A DNA stretch of 64,000 nucleotides, from the NCBI GenBank assembly GCA_023300375.1, contig JALZWO010000055.1, positions 1 to 64,000 of the forward strand, in the 5' to 3' direction. Of the stretch, positions 7,789-15,932 are shown piece after piece. This stretch comes from Granulosicoccus sp. Lineage in GTDB: Bacteria > Pseudomonadota > Gammaproteobacteria > Granulosicoccales > Granulosicoccaceae. A program made the position numbers and the translations under genes. Under the pieces are notes generated by a model, which had not been told where the DNA came from, searched no databases, and saw only the letters and a program-made list of their open reading frames with translations. Position 1 is the stretch's first letter. Each line of letters begins with the position of its first letter.

Positions 7789-9461
7789 ATAATCAAGAAC
7801 CCCAAACAGTGTCTTTTGTGCGTGATGCAAAGAATTTTTCAGGACAATCGCTGGGCGAGGCGACAACGCAAATTCAGTATGAGTCACAAGGTCATGCTCT
7901 TATCATTGGCACATCTGCCGAAGCATTGAAGGCGGCAAAGGCTCTGGTTCAAAACGGGGTGACCGTGGTCGAAATAGATCCTGCAATCGACGGCACTCAT
8001 AAGCAGTTGACCGATGATGGCATCGCGGTGTTTACCGTTCCCGCCCTAATCCTTCATGGGTACCTAGGTGCGTTCAAAGCGACGGTTCCATCGACTAGCG
8101 CAACCGAGCAAGCGTATGACCTTGCTGTGTCTGTTTATTTGCAGTCAGGTTGTTTCGATGTAGTACTGGATTTGAGCGAGCAGTCGCTAATGCCTATGTT
8201 GTTGCCACCATTTGGTTATAAGCACGCATCTTCCGTCGAACAAATACAACACGCGATTCTCGAATTGCAAGACATGAAAGGCGAGTTCGAAAAGCCGCGT
8301 TACTTTGACTATAACGCGTCTATTTGCGCGCATAGCCGAAGCGAGCTTAGCGGCTGTACGGCTTGCATAGATGTGTGTTCTACAAACGCAATTGTGTCGG
8401 TAGGAGAGGGTGTACAGGTGGATCCTTTTTTATGCCAAGGCTGTGGCAGCTGCGCCACTACGTGCCCGACTGGTGCAATGAGTTACTCCTATCCGCGACC
8501 TAGCAATGCAATAGATCGAGTACGAACTGCTTTGGTGGAGAACGCGGCCAGTGTTGTTTTGTTGCATAGCGAAGCTCATGAAGCCGATGCTAATGCCAGT
8601 TCCTTGCCCGATGGTGTGCTAGCTTTTCAGGTTGAGGAGGTCACGGCTTTCGGTGCAGATTTCTGGCTATCCTTGCTCGCGGGTCCGGCTTGCCGAGTTG
8701 TTCTGATGCACGACATGATTCCAACCGATCCTGGGTTACAAGCATTGAAGACTCAAATTGAGCTGGTTGACCATCTGCTGGCTGGGCTGGGAGTTGATGA
8801 ACACACTGTTGTTCTTGCTGGTACAGATTGTTTGAATGCGACTGACATTGCCAGTGCTCTGCATACGGACAATTGGTCAGCCAGCGTTCTAAAGTCGTTA
8901 AAGCCTGCGAGTTATGCAACACATAATGACAAGCGTCAAACCATAAGGCTTGCATTGGATGCGTTAAGCGAACAATTGACAGCTATCGACACTAAGGTTC
9001 TGCTACCTGCGCAAGCACCTTTCGGTCAAGTCGTGGTTAACTCTGATAACTGCACACTATGCATGGCTTGCGTATCCACTTGTCCTGCCAAGGCGTTGCT
9101 AGATGGCCAAGATACGCCCGCCTTACGGTTCGTTGAGGCCAATTGCGTGCAATGCGGTTTGTGTGAGCAGGCTTGCCCAGAATCAGCCATTTCTCTTAAT
9201 TCACGTTATGTGTGGAACAGTATCGAGGCAAGGAAGATCGAAACGCTGAATGAAGAAGAGCCGTTCAATTGTCTCGTATGCCACACGCCGTTTTCCACAC
9301 GAAGCATGCTGGAGACGATGACTGCCAAACTCAGTGGTCATTGGATGTTCAAGGACGAGAAAGCGTTGCGCCGCCTCAAAATGTGTGGTGATTGCCGCGT
9401 GCGAGACATGTTTGAAGATGACCAAGCTGGTATTGATGTTCGTTCCCCTAGTGATGTGTGA
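7785..9461 (+). CDS. 4Fe-4S polyferredoxin associated with formate dehydrogenase
   Basis: Multiple CxxCxxCxxxC clusters: 'CTACIDVCSTNAI', 'CQGCGSCATTCPTGAM', 'CTLCMACVSTCPAKAL', 'CVQCGLCEQACPESAI'. Confidence 0.88.
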   Translation: MNNQEPQTVSFVRDAKNFSGQSLGEATTQIQYESQGHALIIGTSAEALKAAKALVQNGVTVVEIDPAIDGTHKQLTDDGIAVFTVPALILHGYLGAFKATVPSTSATEQAYDLAVSVYLQSGCFDVVLDLSEQSLMPMLLPPFGYKHASSVEQIQHAILELQDMKGEFEKPRYFDYNASICAHSRSELSGCTACIDVCSTNAIVSVGEGVQVDPFLCQGCGSCATTCPTGAMSYSYPRPSNAIDRVRTALVENAASVVLLHSEAHEADANASSLPDGVLAFQVEEVTAFGADFWLSLLAGPACRVVLMHDMIPTDPGLQALKTQIELVDHLLAGLGVDEHTVVLAGTDCLNATDIASALHTDNWSASVLKSLKPASYATHNDKRQTIRLALDALSEQLTAIDTKVLLPAQAPFGQVVVNSDNCTLCMACVSTCPAKALLDGQDTPALRFVEANCVQCGLCEQACPESAISLNSRYVWNSIEARKIETLNEEEPFNCLVCHTPFSTRSMLETMTAKLSGHWMFKDEKALRRLKMCGDCRVRDMFEDDQAGIDVRSPSDV

Positions 9462-9589
9462 GTGCGACATTTTGGCGCATGTGCTGTTGAACACTGTTTG
9501 CGAGGCGGTTTTGTCGGACCTTGCGTAACTTGACTGTCTTCTGAAATCCATAGTTGAACACTATGTAGTTTCGTTTAAGAATATGAGGT

Positions 9590-10243
9590 ATGTACCCTGT
9601 GACCAACATAACGCTTGCGGACAAGCCAGTCATCGCCATCAAAAGCGATCAGGAATTTATTGATGATCAGGCTCAGCTGCTCAGAGCTTCCGTCTATGAG
9701 TTGCTTGGCAGGCTTTTGGCGCGTGAGCCTAGTGAAGCAACCCTTCAAAGCTTGCGAGATATTGGTGAGGTAGACGCCAGCGAAGGCAAGGTGGCGATGG
9801 GCTGGCAATTGATGAAGCAATCTGCACAAAAGAGCGATTTGCAATCGATTCATGCCGAATATTTCACATTACTATTGGGTGTTGGGCGTGGGGAGCTGGT
9901 GCCATTTGGCTCGTGGTACATAACAGGATTCCTAATGGAAAAGCCGGTCGCCGTGTTGCGATCAGACTTGCAAGTCTTGGGTATTGAGCGCCAAAGCGGA
10001 GTGGTTGAGTCTGAAGATCATATTGCTGCCCTGTGCGACGCCATGGCCTTGATCATTCGACATTCCAGTGAAATACCTCTAGCGACCCAACAGCAGTTTT
10101 TCAGTGATCACTTGGCGCCGTGGGTACAACAATTTTTTAGTGATATGCAAAGCGCCAGAAGCGCTCATTTCTACCGATCGGTGGGATTTTTTGGCGAAAG
10201 TTTTTTCGAATTTGAACACCAATTGCTATCCATGCAAAGTTGA
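9590..10243 (+). CDS. TorD/DmsD-family molecular chaperone
   Basis: 'LLRASVYELLGRLLAREPSEATLQSL', 'EYFTLLLGVGRGELVPFGSWYITGFLMEKPVAVLRSDLQVLGIER...EDHIAALCDAMALII', adjacent to Tat molybdoenzyme gene. Confidence 0.82.
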   Translation: MYPVTNITLADKPVIAIKSDQEFIDDQAQLLRASVYELLGRLLAREPSEATLQSLRDIGEVDASEGKVAMGWQLMKQSAQKSDLQSIHAEYFTLLLGVGRGELVPFGSWYITGFLMEKPVAVLRSDLQVLGIERQSGVVESEDHIAALCDAMALIIRHSSEIPLATQQQFFSDHLAPWVQQFFSDMQSARSAHFYRSVGFFGESFFEFEHQLLSMQS

Positions 10244-10286
10244 ATTGAACACTTTGCATTGCAGCAGTACTTTGAGGAAAAGAGGC

Positions 10287-10517
10287 ATGAGTAAAAAAGC
10301 GAAAAGCACCAACACGGATCCCGTTTTCATCAATGCTAATCGACGTGGGTTTATGCAAGGCGCAGCCGTTGCTAGCGGTGTTGCGGCAACTGGCGTTGCT
10401 AGCGCTATCGAGAGTGTCAATACACCGTTTGATGAGAAAAACGATGTGGTCAGTGGCAGCAAGGGTTATGAGCTAAACGACTATGTACGCAGTTATTACA
10501 AGCGCTTGCGTTCGTAG
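10287..10517 (+). CDS. Small twin-arginine signal-containing formate dehydrogenase locus protein (76 aa)
   Basis: ATG at 10287 after 'gaggaaaagagg'; protein MSKKAKSTNTDPVFINANRRGFMQGAAVASGVAATGVASA...YELNDYVRSYYKRLRS; RRGFMQG Tat motif; short protein preceding fdhA as in other FDH operons. Confidence 0.82.
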   Translation: MSKKAKSTNTDPVFINANRRGFMQGAAVASGVAATGVASAIESVNTPFDEKNDVVSGSKGYELNDYVRSYYKRLRS

Positions 10518-10547
10518 TTCTAACCCTAAACATTTGGAGATACAGCT

Positions 10548-13460
10548 ATGAAACTCAAACGTAAAGTCGCCGAAACCCAAGCTCACGCGTCAGGTTCAAC
10601 ACAGGATTTGGCCAGCACTTCACATGGATTGCTCGGTGTCACTATCAATCGCCGATCGTTTCTAAAAAATTCAGGCATTACTGCCGGCGGTGCAGCACTA
10701 GCGGTTGCCTCTGGCCCAAGCATGTTGAAAAAATCTCATGCCGCTGAAAACTATGCCAAAGAAGGCGTAGAAACAACCAAAGTACATTCTATTTGTACAC
10801 ATTGCTCTGTTGGCTGTGGTGTTGTTGCCGAAGTACAGAACGGTGTTTGGACAGGCCAAGAGCCGGATTGGGATTCTCCGATAAACATGGGTGCCCATTG
10901 CGCCAAAGGTGCTGCCGTGCGTGAGCATGGCCATGGCGAACGACGTCTTAAGTACCCCATGAAAATGGTTGATGGCAAATGGACACGCATAGATTGGGAT
11001 ACAGCGATTACTGAAATCGGTGACAAGATGCTCGAAATTCGTGAGGAGTCATCCCCAGATTCTGTGTACTGGCTAGGTTCTGCCAAACACAACAATGAGC
11101 AAGCGTATTTGTTCCGAAAATTTGCGGCCTTGTGGGGCACTAATAACGTGGACCACCAAGCGCGAATATGTCATTCAACCACCGTAGCGGGTGTTGCCAA
11201 TACCTGGGGTTATGGCGCGATGACAAATTCTTACAACGACATGCAATTGTCAAAATCCATGTTTTTCATTGGCTCAAATGCAGCAGAGGCACACCCTGTT
11301 GCCATGCAGCATGTACTAAAAGCTAAAGAAAATGGATCCAAGCTTATTGTCGTTGATCCGCGCTATACACGCACCGCCGCCCATTCTGACCAGTTTGTTC
11401 AGATACGGCCTGGCACTGACGTGCCAGTGGTGTGGGGCCTTTTGTGGCACATCTTTGAAAACGGTTGGGAAGACACTGAGTACATCCAGCAGCGGGTTTA
11501 CGGTATGGATGATATTCGTGCCGAGGTCGCCAAATGGACGCCAGAAGAAGTCGAGCGCGTCTCTGGTGTGCCTGGTGCACAGCTAGAAGAGGCAGCCCGA
11601 ACCATGGCAGAAAACCGTCCGGGTACCATCGTTTGGTGTATGGGTGGTACGCAGCACACCATCGGCAACAACAACACACGTGCTTATTGCATCCTTCAAT
11701 TGGCATTAGGCAATATTGGTGTTTCTGGTGGTGGTGCCAACATATTCCGTGGGCATGACAATGTGCAGGGCGCTACAGACATGGGCGTGTTATCGCATAC
11801 CTTACCGGGCTACTACGGATTGGCTGACGGATCTTGGAAACATTGGGCTGGCGTTTGGGATCTTGAACATGAGTGGGTTAAGGACCGCTTTGATCAGAGC
11901 TCTTATGAGAAAAAGGGAGATGACGATCTCAAGCCCATGAATACGGCGGGCATGCCGGTGTCTCGATGGATAGACGGTGTTCTTGAAGACAAAGAAAACA
12001 TTGCGCAAAAAGATAATATCCGCGCAATGGTGCTCTGGGGACATGCTCCGAACTCGCAAACCCGTGGGCCTGAGATGAAGGCTGCGATGGAAAAACTAGA
12101 ATTGCTGGTAGTTATAGATCCGTATCCCACTCACACAGCTGTTTTACCAGACCGCAAAGAGGGTATGTATTTGTTGCCAGCAACCACGCAATTTGAGACC
12201 TATGGTTCGGTGACTGCATCGAACCGCTCATTGCAATGGCGCGATAAAGTCATTGAACCATTGTTTGAAGCTTTGCCCGATCACACCATCATGTACAAGT
12301 TTGCTAACAAGCTTGGATTTGGTGCCGAATTAACCAAAAACATCGAGGTTAGCAACGACGAGCCACTCATTGAAGATATCACGCGTGAGTTTAATCGCGG
12401 CATGTGGACTATTGGGTACACCGGGCAAAGCCCTGAACGCATTAAGGCACACATGGAGCATCGAGGCACGTTCAATACCACGACACTCAAAGCTGAAGGC
12501 GGTCCGCTTGACGGTGAGTACTTTGGCATGCCATGGCCTTGTTGGGGCACAGCCGAAATGGGCCACCCAGGCACGCCAAACTTATATGATCCAAGTAAAC
12601 CGGTAGCTGAGGGTGGGCTTAACTTCCGTGCTCGTTTCGGAGTTGAACGCGACGGTGTGAACTTACTAGCTGAGGATTCTTACCCTGTAGGAAACGAATT
12701 GGAAGAGGGGCACCCAGAATTTACTGCCGATATGCTTAAAACTCTTGGCTGGTGGGATGATCTCACCGCTGACGAAAAAGCAGCAGCCGAAGGCAAGAAC
12801 TGGAAAACTGATGTATCTGGAGGCATTCAACGTGTTGCTATAGCGCATGGCTGTGCCCCGTTTGGCAATGCTAAGGCGCGTGCGAACGTTTGGACTTTCC
12901 CTGACCCCGTTCCGGTTCATCGTGAGCCTTTGTACACGTCGCGCAGAGACCTAGTAGAAGACTACCCGACCTACGAGGATCGCAAATCACACTACCGACT
13001 TCCTACCCGGTATTCCTCGATTCAAGCAGAAGACTACTCTGCGAACTATCCGCTGATTCACACCAGTGGTCGCTTGGTTGAATATGAAGGTGGAGGTGAA
13101 GAGAGTCGTTCCAACCCTTGGTTGGCTGAGCTACAACAAGAGATGTTCGTTGAGATTAATCCTGCCGATGCCAACGATTTGAGCATCAAAGATGGACAGG
13201 ATGTTTGGTTGGAAGGACCGGAAGGTGGCAAGATAAACATCAAAGCCATGGTTACCGATCGTGTTGCTCGTGGTGTTGTGTTTACACCGTTCCACTTTGG
13301 TGGACACTACCAGGGGGAGGATTTGTTTGACAAATATCCTGAAGGAGCTGCGCCGTATGTGCGCGGTGAGTCTGATAACACCACAATGACTTACGGCTAC
13401 GATTCTGTTACGCAGATGCAAGAGTCAAAATGTTCATTGTGCAAAATAACTGCAGCATAA
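10548..13460 (+). CDS. fdhA: Formate dehydrogenase catalytic (alpha) subunit, Tat-exported molybdopterin enzyme, Cys-type
   Basis: Tat motif 'RRSFLKNSGITAGG', [4Fe-4S] 'CTHCSVGCGVVAEVQNG', 'ARICHSTTVAGVANTWGYGAMTNSYNDM' with Cys rather than Sec, C-terminal molydopterin-dinucleotide-binding region. Confidence 0.95.
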   Translation: MKLKRKVAETQAHASGSTQDLASTSHGLLGVTINRRSFLKNSGITAGGAALAVASGPSMLKKSHAAENYAKEGVETTKVHSICTHCSVGCGVVAEVQNGVWTGQEPDWDSPINMGAHCAKGAAVREHGHGERRLKYPMKMVDGKWTRIDWDTAITEIGDKMLEIREESSPDSVYWLGSAKHNNEQAYLFRKFAALWGTNNVDHQARICHSTTVAGVANTWGYGAMTNSYNDMQLSKSMFFIGSNAAEAHPVAMQHVLKAKENGSKLIVVDPRYTRTAAHSDQFVQIRPGTDVPVVWGLLWHIFENGWEDTEYIQQRVYGMDDIRAEVAKWTPEEVERVSGVPGAQLEEAARTMAENRPGTIVWCMGGTQHTIGNNNTRAYCILQLALGNIGVSGGGANIFRGHDNVQGATDMGVLSHTLPGYYGLADGSWKHWAGVWDLEHEWVKDRFDQSSYEKKGDDDLKPMNTAGMPVSRWIDGVLEDKENIAQKDNIRAMVLWGHAPNSQTRGPEMKAAMEKLELLVVIDPYPTHTAVLPDRKEGMYLLPATTQFETYGSVTASNRSLQWRDKVIEPLFEALPDHTIMYKFANKLGFGAELTKNIEVSNDEPLIEDITREFNRGMWTIGYTGQSPERIKAHMEHRGTFNTTTLKAEGGPLDGEYFGMPWPCWGTAEMGHPGTPNLYDPSKPVAEGGLNFRARFGVERDGVNLLAEDSYPVGNELEEGHPEFTADMLKTLGWWDDLTADEKAAAEGKNWKTDVSGGIQRVAIAHGCAPFGNAKARANVWTFPDPVPVHREPLYTSRRDLVEDYPTYEDRKSHYRLPTRYSSIQAEDYSANYPLIHTSGRLVEYEGGGEESRSNPWLAELQQEMFVEINPADANDLSIKDGQDVWLEGPEGGKINIKAMVTDRVARGVVFTPFHFGGHYQGEDLFDKYPEGAAPYVRGESDNTTMTYGYDSVTQMQESKCSLCKITAA

Positions 13461-13472
13461 GGAGACAACACA

Positions 13473-14063
13473 ATGGCTAGAATGAAATTTTTGTGCGACG
13501 CCGAGCGTTGTATCGAATGCAATGGTTGTGTCACTGCGTGTAAAAACGAGCATGAAGTGCCTTGGGGTGTAAACCGACGTCGTGTGGTGACGCTTGGTGA
13601 TGGTCAACCAGGTGAAAAATCAATATCGGTTGCGTGTATGCATTGCTCAGATGCACCTTGCCAAGCGGTGTGCCCAGTCGATTGCTTTAACACCACTGAC
13701 GACGGCATCGTACTTCACGATAAAGATCTGTGTATCGGATGTGGTTACTGTTTTTATGCGTGTCCATTTGGTGCACCACAGTACCCACAGCAAAGCTCAT
13801 TCGGAGCTCGTGGCAAAATGGATAAATGTACATTTTGCGCAGGTGGCCCTGAAGAGGCAGATCTTAGCGATGCCGAGTACGAAAAATACGGACGCAATCG
13901 CATTGCCGAAGGCAAGCTACCGCTTTGTGCGGAGATGTGTGCAACACGCGCACTGATCGCTGGCGACGGTGACGAAATTGCTGATATCTATCGTGAGCGT
14001 GTGCTTCGCCGCGGTGGCCGTTCTCAAACTTGGGGCTGGGAAACTGCTTACACTGAGGGGTAA
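13473..14063 (+). CDS. fdhB: Formate dehydrogenase iron-sulfur (beta) subunit
   Basis: 'FLCDAERCIECNGCVTACKNEHEVPWG', 'CMHCSDAPCQAVCPVDCF', 'CIGCGYCFYACPFGAPQYP' ferredoxin clusters. Confidence 0.93.
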   Translation: MARMKFLCDAERCIECNGCVTACKNEHEVPWGVNRRRVVTLGDGQPGEKSISVACMHCSDAPCQAVCPVDCFNTTDDGIVLHDKDLCIGCGYCFYACPFGAPQYPQQSSFGARGKMDKCTFCAGGPEEADLSDAEYEKYGRNRIAEGKLPLCAEMCATRALIAGDGDEIADIYRERVLRRGGRSQTWGWETAYTEG

Positions 14064-14068
14064 TAGTC

Positions 14069-15187
14069 ATGACGCATAAAAAAATGAGTCCGGCTCGCAA
14101 ACAGCGTATGGCATGGCTTGGTTTGTTAGCAATATTAGCACTGGCAATAGTTCTGCCTCTGGCTAGCTACTCTGTGCATTGGCTAGGCAATGATGCGATT
14201 GCTCAAGATGCAGCGACCGTGGTCAACCCGCGCTCTAATTACTGGCGTGCGGTGGAAGGTGGTGTAGGCGGTTACACAGCAATCAGCGGTCGCGAGGCGG
14301 GTGTTCTGGTAGCTGCGGGTGGCATCGAATGGCAACAACGACGTGATGGCCCGGTGGCCAAATACCTGCCTTGGGCTATCTTGGGCATGTTTGCTGTTGT
14401 GCTTCTCTATCACCTTATTCACGGAAAAAATAAGCTAGATGCAAAACAGCTTTCGGGGCGCAAGATCAAGCGCTGGTCTTGGTTCGATCGTTCCGTGCAT
14501 TGGGTAACAGCAATTTCGTTCATTTTCTTAGCCATCACAGGTCTGAGTATGCTGATCGGTAAAAATCTATTAATTCCTCTACTGGGTAAGGAAGGATTTT
14601 CTTGGTGGGCGCAAGCATCTATCACTATTCACAACGTGGTTGGGCCCGTGTTCTCTCTTGGGGTTGTGTTTATGATTTTGCTTTGGATCTGGCACAATTT
14701 TCCAACCAAGGTCGATATTGAATGGTTCAAGCAAGGCGGTGGAATGTTCTCTAATGCGCATCCATCAGCAGGGCGCATGAATGGTGGTGAGAAGGTTTGG
14801 TTCTGGGTGGTAGCAGTTGTTGGGCTGGGTGTTTGCGTTACTGGTCTGATAATGCTGGTGCCAATTTACAATCTTCCTGTACCTTCATGGTTGGCGTGGG
14901 TGCCCTTAATCGATGGCACACGACCGCAAATGCAAGATGCTAATCTTTTGCATGCCATTATGTCTCTTGGCTGGACAGCTCTGGCGGTGGGTCACGTCTA
15001 CATTGGCACTGCTGGAACTGAAGGCGCTTTTGAAGGGATGAAGACAGGCTATGTGTCTGAGGAATGGGCCAAACAGCATCATGACCTTTGGGCAGAAAAG
15101 GCCGCTGCGAATGGTAAGGTTGTGGTTTTGGACGATGACACATCGGTCAGCACTGCCAATCATGAGGCTAGTCAATCGACTGCCTAA
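14069..15187 (+). CDS. fdhC: Formate dehydrogenase cytochrome b (gamma) subunit
   Basis: 'RSVHWVTAISFIFLAITGLSMLIGK', TM-rich, 'HNVVGPVFSLGVV', 'LLHAIMSLGWTALAVGHVYIGTAGTEGAFEGMKTGYVSEEWAKQHH' FDH gamma C-term. Confidence 0.92.
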   Translation: MTHKKMSPARKQRMAWLGLLAILALAIVLPLASYSVHWLGNDAIAQDAATVVNPRSNYWRAVEGGVGGYTAISGREAGVLVAAGGIEWQQRRDGPVAKYLPWAILGMFAVVLLYHLIHGKNKLDAKQLSGRKIKRWSWFDRSVHWVTAISFIFLAITGLSMLIGKNLLIPLLGKEGFSWWAQASITIHNVVGPVFSLGVVFMILLWIWHNFPTKVDIEWFKQGGGMFSNAHPSAGRMNGGEKVWFWVVAVVGLGVCVTGLIMLVPIYNLPVPSWLAWVPLIDGTRPQMQDANLLHAIMSLGWTALAVGHVYIGTAGTEGAFEGMKTGYVSEEWAKQHHDLWAEKAAANGKVVVLDDDTSVSTANHEASQSTA

Positions 15188-15226
15188 TTCGTTCTTTGTA
15201 CGGCTTTTGTCCTGTAATATTGCGCA

Positions 15227-15760
15227 ATGAAGAAGTTTCCTGATGACGTGTTGGTGGCATTGCACCATGCTAATGCCACCGTCAGCTGCGTGCCGGTGCA
15301 GATTGATGACAACGATGAGTGGCAAGCCGCTGTGTTTTTCGTACTAGCGGCTGATGCTCCTTGTTTGGCGAAAGGCCGGCTTGCTCCAGGGCCTTATCCT
15401 GTCGAGATTGATGCAGATCTTCACGAACATGCCAACGGTTCGTTAATTGAGATTGGTGTTGATATTGCCACACCAGCTGAGCGAAGCCGAGGCACGCTGT
15501 TGTTCATCACTGGTCATAGTTCGGCACAGTTCGACACCTTCAAATTATTGAGCACGCAAAACGAATTACCTCTTTTTATTGGTGATGAATATTGCAACGT
15601 GCTGGCTCAGCAACGCGTTATTCTCAGTGATGTTATGCGAGCTGGATTCAAGCAATTGCTTGATGAGGCATTGGCAAGAGATGCAGTTATTAGAATGACG
15701 GGGCGCTTCGACCCAGACCTTGTATTTAATGACGTTGTTAAATCTTTAAACCTAGCGTGA
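15227..15760 (+). CDS. Hypothetical protein downstream of fdhC
   Basis: 177 aa ORF, same strand, 39 bp after fdhC stop; no family recognised. Confidence 0.65.
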   Translation: MKKFPDDVLVALHHANATVSCVPVQIDDNDEWQAAVFFVLAADAPCLAKGRLAPGPYPVEIDADLHEHANGSLIEIGVDIATPAERSRGTLLFITGHSSAQFDTFKLLSTQNELPLFIGDEYCNVLAQQRVILSDVMRAGFKQLLDEALARDAVIRMTGRFDPDLVFNDVVKSLNLA

Positions 15761-15932
15761 TTTGATGCAAAGCAATCGATGGACACCGAATGTATCAATA
15801 CTCAGTATATGTGATGGGTTAACAGCGACAACGCCTAATAGAAGCTGCCAAGACCGATAAAGATTTTTCTGACACTTTTTAGCGTAATAGCAAAGACGCG
15901 AGTACACCGTCGTTTAGTGTTCAGCCAATGCA

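Noticed and set aside
10104-10286. Upstream extension of the Tat mini-protein ORF into the TorD-like gene
   Set aside because: Overlaps the chaperone CDS; ATG at 10287 has a ribosome-binding site and gives a proper Tat signal.
10548-13460. Selenocysteine (UGA recoding) in formate dehydrogenase
   Set aside because: ORF is uninterrupted and the active-site motif reads RICHSTT with a Cys codon.
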